64,000 bases of DNA, taken from positions 13,362,638 to 13,426,637 of the forward strand of contig NC_081331.1 in the NCBI RefSeq assembly GCF_022539665.2, read 5' to 3'. This DNA is from Daphnia carinata. Its lineage: Eukaryota; Arthropoda; Branchiopoda; Diplostraca; Daphniidae. The stretch's first letter is position 1, and each line of letters begins with the position of its first letter. Of the stretch, positions 1 to 11,859 are shown in pieces. The notes beneath the pieces were generated by a model. That model was not told the DNA's origin, did not search any database, and worked only from the letters and a program-made list of their open reading frames with translations. Position numbers and translations under genes: made by a program.

Positions 1-939
1 TTGCCCTGGATTATCTTCTGAAGTCGCCGACGGTAAATTTTCTGAAAAACACCACCAAATCTTCTCTAGTCATTCTTGTACAATCAGTAATATTTAACAT
101 TCGCTGTGTGCTGTGGAATTCTGTTCTATATTTCTCCTGCGATTCGATTCTACTGGAAAAAATTATCATACAGCTTGGAGGGATGTCACGGACCTATTGG
201 AGAACTGCGGGGTTCAAGTTGTTCAAGTAGGTTAAAACCAAAATGTATTCTCTCTGCCGACAGATTATGCCCAATTTACTTATTAGGTATCTCTTCCTCA
301 CACATCCTATTCCATTGCCTGCTATTCTGTGCTAAATCCTTGTGAAGTGGCGTCAAATATGGCACGTTATGACGGATTGCGATATGGCTATCGCGCGACG
401 GGTAAAAACCTGAATAGCACGGAGAGCCTTTACGCGGCCACCCGATCACAGGCTTTTAATCAAATTGTGCGTGGGCGAATTTTGGCCGGAAACTACTTTT
501 TGTTAAAAGAGTTAGTAATTTTTTTTTCCGTCCGTTGTGACGTTTTTACCTTCATCTTTTCTCTTTGAATAGGAACTACCAGAAGTATTTTGTTCAGGCC
601 ATGAAGCTCCGCAGATTGATATACGAAGATTACATTAAATTGTGGAGTACGGGTGTCGATTTGTTATTGACTCCCGTAACTTTGTCGGATGCACCATTGT
701 TTTCAGAATTCAACCAAAAGGATTCTCGTGCTCAATCTGCAGACCAGGACTACTGCACGCAACCTGCAAACATGGCTGGAATACCAGCCTTGAGTCTGCC
801 CGTTAGACTGTCGAAGCGAAACTTACCACTGAGTATTCAATTGATGGCACCTCATTTTGACGATGAAACGCTGCTAGATGTAGCTGAACTCCTCGAAAAA
901 GAGCTCACTTTTCCCCAACCGATTGTTAAAGAGGCATGA
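1..939 (+). CDS. QRSL1: Glutamyl-tRNA(Gln) amidotransferase subunit A, mitochondrial (3' part)
   Basis: This is the C-terminal part of the amidase subunit of GatCAB, which converts Glu-tRNA(Gln) to Gln-tRNA(Gln) in mitochondria. Three exons are clear: 174-226, 287-511 and 573-939 (stop TGA). They are joined by GT-AG introns in frame, across CAA|GTA and GA|G. The conserved family stretches [56 protein letters not shown] and [12 protein letters not shown] are readable in order and align with the last third of human QRSL1. The catalytic Ser-cisSer-Lys part lies upstream, outside the window. An earlier exon may end near 32 (donor GTAAAT at 33), but its frame could not be tied to the amidase and the piece from 33 to 173 looks intronic. 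ATTAAA at 962-967 may be the poly(A) signal. The gene converges with POLR3B, with about 200 bp between the stop codons. Confidence 0.93.
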
Positions 940-1139
940 GACGAATTTTTTCTTCCTAGATATTAAATACATACAAGAAAGTCATAAATGGACATTTTGT
1001 CAATTTTTTAAATAACTTTTCATGTTCTTAACCTTGCTGCTCTCACGTAAAAATCCATGCAAAGGACCTTTAAAATCACACAATATTATAGTAAAATTTG
1101 ACTGAAGTAACGTTCGACAGAGTCTGAGATATCACATTA

Positions 1140-4100
1140 TCAGTCAAAGTATTTATCCAATTTAAGACGTGGAGCTATGTTCATGGCCTGAAGTTCCTGG
1201 AATAGCAGTTTGCACGCATACGGAATACGGATGGAAGAAACCGATCCGCTTGATTTGCAATAATGACACCATCCAAAATACCCCATCAGGCCACACTGAT
1301 TGCACACGTCGACATCGAATGCGTCACTGGATATCATTAGCCGCTCCAAAATCAACATGCTTCAAATTAATAGAAAATCTTTAGCTAGTAAAAGAACTTA
1401 GAGGGGTTTCAGTCACTTTAATCTACAAATTATATCGAACCTCGATCCGTATGCAATAAGACAATCACGTTCCATTTCACCGAGACGTAAACCGCCTTCA
1501 CGAGCTCGACCTTCTGTTGGTTGTCGAGTGAGGACAGCTCTTGGTCCACGTGATCGTGCATGCATTTTATCCATCACCATGTGTTTCAATTTTTGATAGT
1601 AAACCTACAACAGGGAAGCATCCACACTTAAAATGCACAACGAAGAAATCATTTACGTTGCCTAATTACTGGTCCAAAATAAATGTAGGCTGTCAGTTGC
1701 TCCCCAGTTGTACCAGACGTCATACACTCTTTGCCTTGATAGTTAAATCCGTGTTTAATGAGTTCTTCACTAACATCTTGAACCTAAAAAATAATAGAAA
1801 CAATTATTAAATGAAAGAATACTGTCGTGAAGAACTTTAGTCAACAGTCAAATGTTACCTTGGACCCTCCAAATGCTGTGCCATAATGAAACTTTCCCTC
1901 TAACACACCGGCTTTTCCAGCTAGTAGTTCGATCAGCTTACCGACAGTCATACGAGATGGAAATCCATGGGGATTCATAATGACATCGGGGCAAATTCCT
2001 AGTTCCGTAAACGGCAGATCTTCTTGTTCAGCAATGAGAGCTACAAAATAAAAGGGAACGCTTAAGAGCTATATCGAAGAACAAAACACGAAGAAAATTA
2101 CCAGTGACTCCTTTCTGACCATGCCGACTGCTGAATTTGTCTCCGATTTCAGGACGTCGGGTTTGTCGCAGCTGGATTTTGATTATGTGTGCTTCTTCAG
2201 CGTTGGATGAGAACATCACTTTTTCTACGTATGAAGGAATTGCACCCTTATAACTAAAGGCAATAACTGACAATTAAAATGCGACTTGGTAATGCTAAAA
2301 CATTAATGAGAGTACGTGATGGGAACGTCACGATATTCGGGCAGCGGGACGGCTGCTGGCGCTCCCGGTGTAACAGTGACCACAGGGGCAGTTGGCATTG
2401 CTTTGTTAATTAATATCTGACGATAGTTATAATGTTATTTACGGATTAGAATTCAACGATTCTCTGTTAAGTACTTGTTTAGGTTGAACCGGTTGACCAA
2501 CGCTTGCAAAGCCATCGGCGTCTAGAATTTCATGTTTCCAGATAGGTTTTTTGGTTGTTGAATCAACCATAGGGCCATTAACGCGATCTGAGCTCTGATT
2601 GTTGTAACGTTTTAAAGAGCATTTGGCGTTCTTGTAAACAAGACAACGACCGTAACCTAAGGCATAAGGGTAAATGTAGATCAAGGGAAGAAAATGATTT
2701 CTCTAGAGCAATATTACCTCGATCAAGTGAAGCTTTGTTTAAGACAGTGGCATCTTCAATGTCAAAACCAGAGTAACTCATGACGGCGACCATTGCGTTT
2801 TGTCCAGCGGGAAGATTCTCAAAGTTAATCAGCTCAATGGTTCGGGTCTTCACCATTGGCTTGTGCGGATAAACCAGGTTGTAGAGCAACGTATCAATTC
2901 GATTGCGTTGGTTGCAAGCGATGGTACCCATTGCCTGTTTACCCATGGCGCATTGATACGTGTTTCGAGGACTTTGGTTGTGGTGGGGATAAGGGATCAG
3001 GCCAGCACAGACACCAAGCAAGGTAAATGGTTCGATTTCGAGGTGAGTGGATTCTATTGTGATGTCCGATTCGTAGACAGCAATGTTGCTGTCGTTTTCT
3101 TCATTTACATCCAAGTACTCAATCAATCCATCGTAAATAAAATCTTCGAATGTGCGAAAGCCATCCGCCAGCTCTTGCATATGTTTTTCGGTTACGGCTG
3201 GTGTTCCTTTCCGTACTATTACGTAAGGCCTAAATGCATAAGTAAATTCAGAATAGTGCAGTTAAAAAAATTGAATTAGGAAACTGACCGGCATAAACGA
3301 CCACCATCACAACTGATGTAAACGGAACGAGTTTGAAAGTGTGGGTAAATGGAAACGAATGCATTGATGTAGCCATGACGTCTCGCCAATTTAAAGTAGC
3401 GGATTAGGCGCTGGTAGTTTTTAACAAGCCCGAGAATGTTACCTAAAATGACCTTAAAAATGAGAATGTTAACGTAATAGAAAAAGGAAAAGAGTAGAAA
3501 CCATTAAGAAAGACGGTGTAAACGTTCGGGTCGCTGATTTCCTCGCCACTGAACAGATTGATATCTTCCACCCCCATATTCTGTGCAATCCGGATGATTG
3601 GTTCTTCCTCTGCTTCGGTCGTGATGTGAGTCATTAGTGCCAAATTTTTTACTAGACCACATCCCTATTAAAGTAGATTAAAAGCAAAAAATCGACAATG
3701 AAAAACAGAACAAACCAACAAAAGAAATTAATAAAATTGATTATTTGCTGTGGGAAAGTTAAGAATGGTGAAAGATTAAAGAAAATGAAAATAGTTTACC
3801 TCGCCTTCTGGTGTGTCTGACGGGCAAAGCATACCTGCAAATTTATTAGAAAGAAAAATAACATGAGCCTAAAATATGAAGGAAAAATGTAGATTCTTAC
3901 CCCACTGTGACGGCTGTAAAGAGCGGGGCCCTGATACCTTGCGTGTTTTTTCAAATTGAGAATTGACGCGGGTCATCATTCCAAGTCCGGAAATGTACGA
4001 CAAGCGACAAAGCATTTGCGTTACACCTTGCCTATCCATCCGGAAACGTTTGATAGTCCAGTTTCCCTAAGAAAACAGAAATGTTTTACTTTCCCAAGCA

Positions 4101-5758
4101 GGAAATTTATATGGCAATGATTTTTACCGTAGAAATAGCATTTTCTAACCCCATGGTGATGTGATCTGTTCGAATATGTTTGATAACATCGAACTGGGCC
4201 GCTTTAATCTTTGGAATATTCTTATCAGCAATTTGTTTCAACTCGAAATTCATCCGCTTGAACAAATCCTCAAACAGAAGCGACAGTAGCGATCCCGCTA
4301 ATTCTAAACGCTTGTTACCATAATAATCACGATCATCGACGGAGCTTGGATCATTTTCAGCTTGTATGACCCGTCGAATCATCAAAGCTAGATACATAGC
4401 TTTCGCTTTGAAATTGAAGTCTTCCACCTACAACATGGAATTAAGGGAAAGGTCACTATTATATGAAAGAAACGATCTCACCGGAACATGGGCAAGTATA
4501 GTTGTGGCAAGTGTTTCTCTTGCCTCTTCTATGGCCGTTTTCTTTGGACCTCCAAAGAACCGTTTTTGACGCAATTTGTTTCCCAAATGTCTGTTCAAAA
4601 AATGAATTGAGGTTTTACGTAAATTGAAGCGTTCCTTACAAATGTACCGTAATGCCTGCTGTTGAGTAAAAATGGAGGCGCGTACGCATTCTTCCAGGGA
4701 AGGTGCAAAAGACGTCATCACACGGTCATCCGTACCGATCATTTGTACTATTTCTTGGTCTGACACGATGCCCATTGCTTTAAACACTATGGCGACGGGT
4801 ATATCCTACAAGTTGATCAAATTGAATAAACTAAATGGTGTCTAGATTAAGTAATGTTGACACAATATCCTTACATCTTGGAAACTATTTTGTTTCAAGT
4901 AGTATTTGCCTTTGTTTACAACGACGTTTGTACGTGTCTTTGTCCCGTGTGTGCTACTGGTTACTTGACAGGACATATTGCCTTTTCTGTCCTCTTCGAC
5001 AATCATGCGGTTTTTGGACATTTGTTCCTGAATTAAAATCACCTACGAAACAAAGTTAGTTTAGTAAATGCAATTTTGAAGCAATATGTCTACATACTTT
5101 CTCATTTCCTCTAACAATGAAGTAGCCACCACAGTCATAAGGGCATTCATTCTTTTTAGCCATTTCAGCAGGTGAAATGCCAGCCAGAGTACAGTTTGAA
5201 CTTCTAAGCATAATGGGCATTCTTCCAATTGGAATTCCATTCCGTACAATTCTCTGTTGTCCCCTGGTGTATTCAATGTCCACGGTAACTGGTGCAGAGT
5301 ATGTCATATCTCTCAACCTGCATTCATGTGGTGTTGTCAATCGAGACTAGGTATAAGAAAAATATTTTATGAAATCCATTGTCATTATTGAATATAACTA
5401 AAGAAATTTACATGATTCATATCTTCAACTGAGTCTGGCTTTCCCACATGAATATCAAGATATTTGATGTAGAAAGTTGGATCTGCATGACTTAAAACCC
5501 TGTCGTTGGCCTTCACTATCTTCTTGATATCAACATTGATGAAGTAGTTGTAGGAGTCAATGTGTTGTTTCACCAACCCTTTTGTTTTCAGAAAAGCAGG
5601 CACCAGTTTCCATTTTTCCTAAATATAAAGATTACTGATGATGTAATAAAATGTTCATAGATTCGCAAGTATAATCTCGTTGTAAATACCTCGACAGCCT
5701 TAATTGGCTGCAGCAATTTTTCTAAATCATCATACATATCTTTTTTCGCTTCACCCAT
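1140..5758 (-). CDS. POLR3B: DNA-directed RNA polymerase III subunit RPC2 (second-largest subunit), complete
   Basis: This is the beta-like catalytic subunit of nuclear RNA polymerase III, which transcribes tRNA, 5S and U6 genes. I rebuilt 18 coding exons in frame: 5758-5690, 5618-5412, 5346-5098, 5042-4875, 4805-4482, 4427-4128, 4066-3901, 3834-3800, 3664-3502, 3442-3289, 3229-2718, 2656-2475, 2416-2316, 2253-2102, 2040-1859, 1783-1670, 1604-1441 and 1359-1140. They sum to 3462 nt (1153 aa; human is about 1130). The landmarks are all present: [62 protein letters not shown], the metal-site loop [27 protein letters not shown], and a C-terminal zinc ribbon with CNQCG and CHYC. The exon starting at 2656 must splice at CAA|GTACTT (end 2475); reading on into the intron gives a false tail. 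The N-terminus ([11 protein letters not shown]) is shorter and different from the human one. Introns are about 50-140 bp. Confidence 0.97.
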
Positions 5759-6225
5759 TCTTCAACGCTATTATAAAATTTTTAAATCCTAACACTAAAG
5801 CCGAGTGCTAATTGTTTAATCACAAACGACACAAACAGTTAAAGTACGTATTTTAATTCGTGTTATTGCTTTAAAATGATAAAACTCGATTAAAACAAAT
5901 TTCTTTCCTAATAAAAACCTGTGTGTACTGGAACACACGTGAAGCAGTTCTGTACACCACAGCCGGCTGCTGAAATTTCAAGCAGACGAAAATTTAACCA
6001 GTTGAATTACAGCGCCATCACTATTTGCTGGCCCTGTACTGCCATCTATACTCTGGTTAGTTGTTACTACATGTAGATGTTCAGTTATATACAAATGGAA
6101 ATGTGTCTATGTGTATCAGACGATATTCATCGACGTGAAAGGACTGAACAAATTTGAAATTTTTGAAACTGAGGCAAGTGACAAGTATAACTACATTGAT
6201 TCGTATACCCTCGACAATAAATTCA
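5759..6225. promoter_or_regulatory. Divergent promoter region of POLR3B and PSMG4
   Basis: These 467 bp separate the start codons of POLR3B (left, minus) and PSMG4 (right, plus), so they must hold both promoters or one bidirectional promoter. No TATA box at a convincing position was seen. At 5928-5935 there is a CTGGAACA element inside a near-palindrome (GTGTGTACTGGAACACAC). The same 8-mer is massively enriched at 41-54 kb. Confidence 0.6.
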
Positions 6226-6579
6226 ATGTCTCCGGTTGGAATTCATCAGTTTACAGGAAAAGTTATGGGCAAGAATGTCTGTTATCAAGCTTTAAAACTA
6301 AAAGATCAGATTGTCTTATGGATTGGCATGGAGAATGATCCATCTTTCAAAGATCTGTCTCTAGCAATGAGTACTGCATATGAAAAATCACCTACATCTG
6401 TCAAAATCTTGGGTGATTCATCTTCTTTGACATCTTCAACTCTTGCTACCCGTCTATCCAAGAGATGCAAGAAACCTATTTTTGTCAGCTTCAACATTCC
6501 AGAAACCAATCAAGAAATATTTACCAAGATTGAAGAACGATTATTGGAAGAGATCATGGTATCACCAGAATTTTTCTGA
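6226..6579 (+). CDS. PSMG4: Proteasome assembly chaperone 4
   Basis: This small cytosolic/nuclear chaperone pairs with PSMG3 (PAC3-PAC4) and helps build the alpha ring of the 20S proteasome. The single exon gives 117 aa; human PSMG4 is 123 aa. The core is recognisable: LKDQIVLWIGMENDPSFKDL, LSLAMSTAYEKSP, KILGDSSSLTSSTLATRLSK and the C-terminus KKPIFVSFNIPET followed by ERLLEEI. This matches the family order of LFLWVG, LAVAM, LLGDTSD, LAQRLARKT and VFVSYNL. The ATG at 6226 gives a family-like N-terminus (MSPVGIHQFTGKV). An in-frame ATG at 6154 would add 24 residues without family similarity, so the downstream start is preferred. An AATAAA lies at 6601-6606, right after the TGA. The gene is divergent to POLR3B. 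Confidence 0.9.
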   Translation: MSPVGIHQFTGKVMGKNVCYQALKLKDQIVLWIGMENDPSFKDLSLAMSTAYEKSPTSVKILGDSSSLTSSTLATRLSKRCKKPIFVSFNIPETNQEIFTKIEERLLEEIMVSPEFF

Positions 6580-6792
6580 TTTCCCAACACCATACTTGAC
6601 AATAAAGAACTGTGCAATTTAGACACTTGTGCTTGTCATACCATTATTTTGTATCAGGGGATTTTATGAATAATTGCACAAAAAACATAATCTAGATCAA
6701 GATCTCCAGTGCAGTTGAGCTGAATGAACGTTGCAGTTATGAAACAGTAAATGACTAGATCAGACTAATGAAGGAAAAAACAAAATGAAAAT

Positions 6793-7264
6793 TTAAATAT
6801 TTTTGGAAAGATCATCGTGTATTTTGTTCAGCATAGCTGTATACCGCCAGTATTTTTCACAATATGCCAGACATTTTCTTAGGTTACCAATCTTCCATTT
6901 AAAAAATTGTTTATGTTTCACTCCGTTGTTTTGTCGGAATAAGGAAAATGGCAACAGCAAAACGCAAGGCACTAGCCATCACGACAGCGTTCTTTAATTT
7001 GGTTGTTCGTCCTCCACGAATAATTGTACAGTGGCAGAGTACGGTTAAGGTGGGTGCGCGGAACTTTTTTTTAATTGCAACTTCCCGTGCAAAATGTGTA
7101 GCATAAGCTTTTGTTTCATACTCCATTTCTCTAAATTTTTACGATTGCCTTTTTTTTGGGCGGAAAATAAGAATATGGCCCACATCAAGTATTTACCTCC
7201 TGATAAATGTAAACAATCGCGTAATCTTAGCGACCGCAAGTGTGTCCAGATATTTGTATAGCGA
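6793..7264 (-). CDS. Unidentified small multi-exon gene (partial model)
   Basis: I do not recognise the product. Three coding-like pieces lie on the minus strand. The first is 7264-7197, preceded by a TTTTCCTTGCAG acceptor and followed by GGAG|GTAAAT, and reads SLYKYLDTLAVAKITRLF and on. The second starts at 7130 after TTTAG, is joined in frame, and reads REMEYETKAYATHFAREVA followed by a basic stretch. The third is a terminal piece ending with TAA at 6793-6795 that includes KIGNLRKCLAYCEKYWRYT and then MLNKIHDDLSKNI. The amino acid make-up (charged, aromatic, balanced) looks like real protein, but the splice between the second and third piece could not be settled because phases do not match at the obvious sites. 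No start codon is assigned. A plus-strand reading of the same DNA (ATG at 6948, donor GTGGGT after 34 codons) is an alternative. Confidence 0.35.
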
Positions 7265-7315
7265 CTGCAAGGAAAACAATCTTTGAGTAACACAAACGTT
7301 CTGAGGAGGGTTTTA

Positions 7316-7559
7316 ATGGCAGCACAAAAAATAGAACAAACCAAAAAAGAACAGCTCAACGTGCAAAGCCGTTTGTCTGACCGATCGTCCATTTTTAGGT
7401 AAGTCGGCCATGAATCACTCAAAGTTTCTGACCATCTGCTTTCTGCATGTGTGTACTGTTACACAACGCCACTTGTTCAAGTTAACTCTTAAAGGGACCC
7501 GCAAAACCAAACACAAAAAGGTGCAAATACAATAGTTCAGAATGAAAGGAAACAAAAAA
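7316..7559 (+). CDS. Possible first exons of an unknown plus-strand gene
   Basis: An ATG at 7316 opens a reading frame (MAAQKIEQTKKEQLNVQSRL, then SDRSSIFR) that ends phase 2 at a strong GTAAGT donor, with the exon ending at 7397-7398. A 19-nt micro-exon (7541-7559) follows a TTCAG acceptor, is in matching phase, and ends at another perfect GTAAGT. No downstream exon could be joined and no family is recognised. It lies just upstream of, and opposite to, the unidentified minus-strand gene. It may be a small gene, a leader, or chance. Confidence 0.2.
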
Positions 7560-10500
7560 GTAAGTGCTTTGGCTCTCACCTGAATGATGGTTTTTTTCTG
7601 GAAAACCCAAGTTTAACGGTACGTAAACTATTTTGTCATGAGCTCCAAACTGCCAATTGAAAAGCGGAAAAAGAAAAAGGGATATTAAAGTCCAATTGAG
7701 AAGTTATGGATCAGCAGCTGAAATTGGACGGGTGAACTGGATCGTATAAATTGATAAGAGAGAAGATGAATATTTGCGTCGGCCTAGATAGTTACCAACT
7801 AACAAAGTAAAAGGACGGGTGAAAATTCACCGTTAATAACCGGGCGGCGATTTGTCCACCTGTTCTTCTGCCTGAGTTTGTGCTCGAGGGTTGTATGATA
7901 TCGCAAGCCAGGTGTACACTTGACTAACAGACACTTGATGAGACCTCGTATCCGGGTTGCTTTTTTTTTCCTACTTCAAAAATGCACAGACACTTTAATT
8001 CATATAGGCTATGATACCATATCAATGGTTACACTTATGCATAATGCACGGTTTCACGTTTGCGGTGATATTGCCATGTTATGTCACGCGCTAGCCCTCG
8101 AGTGTCGAACGCTGAATTCTGCATTACAATAAAGTAGTTCAATGACTTGGCAGGTGGTTTTCTGAAATTCGACATTGAGATTTGAGAAGGAGGGAGCCTA
8201 TTTACTTCGAATGAACGTCAACGTATAAATAAAGCCATATTGGCGATCCGTTCAGATGCAATGAAAAATGCTTAAAGAAAACACGCTTTACCGAACAGCT
8301 GATCACAAACTTTAGTGAATAAAGTTTTTTTTTTTACTAACGTTTCACACAAAGAACCCAATTTTTGGTTGTTACTTGAGCGTGACATCTTTAAAAAGTA
8401 ATCTGTTTCGATTGATTTCTCTTTTAAACAAAAATTCTTCACGGTAGGAGAAAACCCGAAGCACTTTGTTACAGTTGAATGGCTCCTTATCGGAAAAATT
8501 CTCACATAGTTAGTTTGAAATGCTCGATTACAATGCACGCAGACCAACAGATTGAAAGGAAATCAAATGAATGCGGATGCTCTTTGGCAAGTGGATACGC
8601 TCTGCTTTGCCAGACCTTTGCCCAAATTTCTTGGTCTCATGCATTGCCCTTACGTACAACGTAAAGGAACGTAGAAAGCAGAGCTTGCATTAGAAGATGG
8701 ATGTCCAACAAACCGAAAACAAAGGAGGAAATATTTTTCTTCCATTGACTTTGCCAAGGAGGAAAAAAAATTCCAACACATTCTGTATCCCTTTATGTGT
8801 CCTAAATGGTGTCACACGCTTCAACAACGAATAGGGTCACACTAGCTTTTTTGTCCTGGAAGGATCACGATTCACTATCGGGCCTTATCACACCTTAACG
8901 CAAAGATGAACAAGATAATTGATGTGTTTCATCAACTCGTCTGGTGACGCATAACGACAAGCGACAGTTAACAAAATTGATAAATATCGTTAGTGGGACG
9001 CTCACCATTTACTGGTAATTGCAGTGGCACCAGGAAGAAGGCCAGAATGGATGACGGGCTAGGGAAAACAAGGCCGTATAGCTCCCGCAAGCGCCCTTAA
9101 TTGGATCTCCTTCCTGGAGACACACACACGTCCAAGATTAATCAAAAAGTTGTAAAAAGAAAAAGACAGAAAGAGAAGAGGAAGGAAAGAAAAACGACTT
9201 TCTCCAATAAGACTGCAGGGTGGTATATAGCCGCAGAGCCCGTCCCGCTTTTCTTCGGTCCAGCTGACGATACTGCTGACGCACATACATGTTCCTTCAA
9301 CAGCCAATCGCTACCGAAACCACTTGGTTTCCTGAATTCTTTTGACGGTGAAAGATGGCATCTGCCAAGCTTTCCAGGTTGCCTCTGCATGAGGTGGATG
9401 CGATGCACTAGTGAAAGTCGCAAACTCTTTAACTGTAAAGGCAATTGCTTTTAGCTAGTTATAATGCAGTGTGCACATATGCTATACCTGGCTTACGGCG
9501 CAAGGTAAAGGCTTTCTGTTTGTTGATGATACTGGGTCGTTTCTTCTGCTTTCAACTCCAATATCCTTAGGTGCGTAAAGCATAAAAGAAATCAGGGAAA
9601 AGTAAAAGTTTAAATGCTCTTATGGTTAAATTCCGACATTAAAAAAAACACACGGGCTATCACGTACACATTAGCCAGCTAGCCTGGATCGCTTATTTCT
9701 GGTCGGGTGGTAGCATACATTTGATTTGGGGTAAGGCAATTTTATAAGCCATTGGTGGGACAACTTGAGGAAGAAAGAGAGAAAGAAAGAGGTTTGGAGA
9801 AGTGAATTACCCTGAAAAAAAAAATATTAGCCGATCTTGGATGTAGCACCTGCTATACTGCTGATGTTAAATCTTCTTCCAATAGATGCTAGTAGATTCT
9901 AAAGAGAAAGTCAGAAAAGATTTAGTTTTTTCCCCATCTAAAATTAGCTCAATGTTTTCTACAATAGAAATCGTTTCAATTGATAGCGCGTGGGAGGTTT
10001 CTGCTACTGAAACGGCCTATCTTCGATAAACGATGCAAATTTTGCGGGGGAATTTTCCATTCTTTTCTTGGTTAAATGATTATTGCGAGTGAAATGAAGA
10101 AAAACCTCCTAGGGAGACTTGTCAACGGCCTTAAAGGGGTTTCACAGTTTTCTCCACACTTTATTAGGGCATCGTTTTGTTAAATGAAGCGAGTAAATGC
10201 AGCCGGAGTATACAGGCGTTGCATTACCAAATGTTGTCCATCCTATTCTTCGGGCTGTACTTTCTCTTCGACGAAGTGATTACACGCGTTCTTCCAGCCT
10301 AAGGAAAAATAATAATTATGAGCGAAGAAAGAGAACACAGTAGACACCGATCTCTAGTTAGAAGGAAGCATTTCTATTTTTTTTTATTCTCTTAGTGATC
10401 GTTTTACTGTATGCCCCAGTCTTTGTTCTTGTAGATGTTCGTGTATGTGTCGGTTGACCATAAGAGATTCCTGACCACTGGACCGTCACCAGGTAGCCAG

Positions 10501-10640
10501 ATGGAGGAAGAAAATAAAGGAAGAAAAAGAAGAAGCGAAGAAAAGAAAAACGAAAAATAAAAACACCTTTGGCGGCCGTGACGTCTAGAGTGAAAACCAA
10601 AGGATGGTCTAGTGAGGGTGGGGGGCGGAGTTATGAACGA
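7560..10640. other. Intergenic, no supported gene
   Basis: Both strands carry only short, unrecognisable open frames. Homopolymer tracts are few and short compared with the DNA beyond 14 kb. No RNA gene was recognised. Confidence 0.5.
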
Positions 10641-10647
10641 ATGGATG

Positions 10648-10762
10648 TATAAATGTGCCTGCACGGTGGATCCAATATCATTCTCAACAGCATTCTCAAA
10701 GCGAGTGTAGTGTACTCCATTTCAGCCAATTTCATCTACCAGTTTTTACCATTCCTAGGAAT
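10648..10762 (+). promoter_or_regulatory. TATA + initiator core promoter and 5' UTR of the cuticle protein gene
   Basis: TATAAA at 10648-10653 is followed by an arthropod-type initiator TCATTC whose A (10680) lies 32 bp downstream of the first T of the TATA box. This is the expected distance. It would give a roughly 83-nt 5' UTR before the ATG at 10763. TATA-type promoters are common for strongly, temporally regulated cuticle genes. Confidence 0.6.
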
Positions 10763-11859
10763 ATGAAGGTTTCAGTCATGGTAAATATTTCAATTTTGTA
10801 CCTGTTTTAATTTGCTTAGCAAAAATGAAAGGGATCAATTGATGTAAGTGTTGCTCTGAAAATGTTTGAAAAAAAAAATGATTATTACATTTAGGTCAAT
10901 AGACGAAACACATGTTTCTTATTTAGAACATGCTGTATGTGAACTCCAACAAGGAATAATTACTTTTTTTTTACGGTGCGAAACTAGGCCGTTCTGCAGT
11001 TTAGTCTGTCGTGTGCAATAAAACTAACGGATTTCGTTCTTGTTTTGTTGTAATACTAACTTGCAGATTGCACTGTTGTGCTTGGTGGGTTTGGCTGTAT
11101 GCTTCCCGGCTGAGTCCAGTGGATCTTTCGCTGAAAGACGCAACCTGCGTAGAAAGAACGCGGTCACCGCACCACAACCGTTTCGCAGCCGCCAATCTGA
11201 ACCTCTTCAGCCCGAATACCTTTCCGCCAAACCCAAGCAAACTAGCGAATACACGCCATTAGGTCCAGATGTCCAGGAGCGTTCGTCTGCTCCCCAACAG
11301 AGCTTTGCCAAACCAGGTTTCCAGCAGAAACGCAAACCTATCAGCCCCATTAGACCCGTGGCCGAAAAGTACGTCGCTGAAGCCAGCAACGCCTATGACA
11401 ACACCGGATACGAAGCTGGCTCCTACGATGAGGGACATCTTAAATTCGAACAAGGAGTGCAAAACAACGCTGCTTCCTACAACAGTGATCAGGTCTGTTA
11501 CGTGCTGGCAACATCTTTATAGAACGTGGGAACTAACTGTAATATACGCCTTTATTACAGGGGGTGAAAGACGGTCGCGTTCAATTCTCCATCGCAGGTC
11601 AACAGGGACCCAACAGCTACCGTTTCGGTTATGATACTGGCAAAGGGTACGTGCTTGAAGAAAATTACATTCCCAAATAAAAAGAAAAATATTTACCCTA
11701 ATTTGTTTTTGCTTTTCTAGAGCTGACCGCACTTTCCGCATTGAGGAACGCGACAACTCTGGTGTTATCCATGGCCGTTATGGATACTACGATCCATCTG
11801 GAAAATTCCGTGTTGTCAACTACAAAGCTCACCCTGAGTCCGGATTCGCTATCGTTTGA
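10763..11859 (+). CDS. Secreted cuticle protein with Rebers-Riddiford-like chitin-binding domain
   Basis: This is a structural protein of the exoskeleton. Four exons in frame: 10763-10780, 11067-11492, 11561-11646 and 11721-11859 (TGA), 222 aa in total. The tiny first exon encodes MKVSVM, and the signal peptide continues in exon 2 (IALLCLVGLAVCFPAES). Splitting the signal peptide by an intron right after the start is typical of arthropod cuticle genes. Residues about 25-145 form a low-complexity, Pro/Gln/Ser-rich linker with dibasic sites. Residues about 160-222 form the RR-like domain: NSYRFGYDTGKGADRTFR, then GVIHGRYGYYDPSGKFRVV and NYKAHPESGFAIV, ending at the stop. The terminal Y-x-A-x-P-E-x-G-F pattern is the RR hallmark; the spacing is closest to divergent crustacean RR proteins, so RR-1 or RR-2 class is not assigned. 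Poly(A) signal candidate AATAAA at 12139-12144. Confidence 0.88.

Noticed and set aside
2439-2474. Extension of the POLR3B exon (reading [11 protein letters not shown]) past 2475
   Set aside because: Comparison with the family shows splicing at CAA|GTACTT to ILINKAMPT at 2416; the extension is intron.
6752-6775. TGACTAGATCAGACTAATGA resembles the start of microRNA miR-279
   Set aside because: Only the first ten bases match well, and the flanks form no more than a 6-bp stem, so no precursor hairpin is possible.
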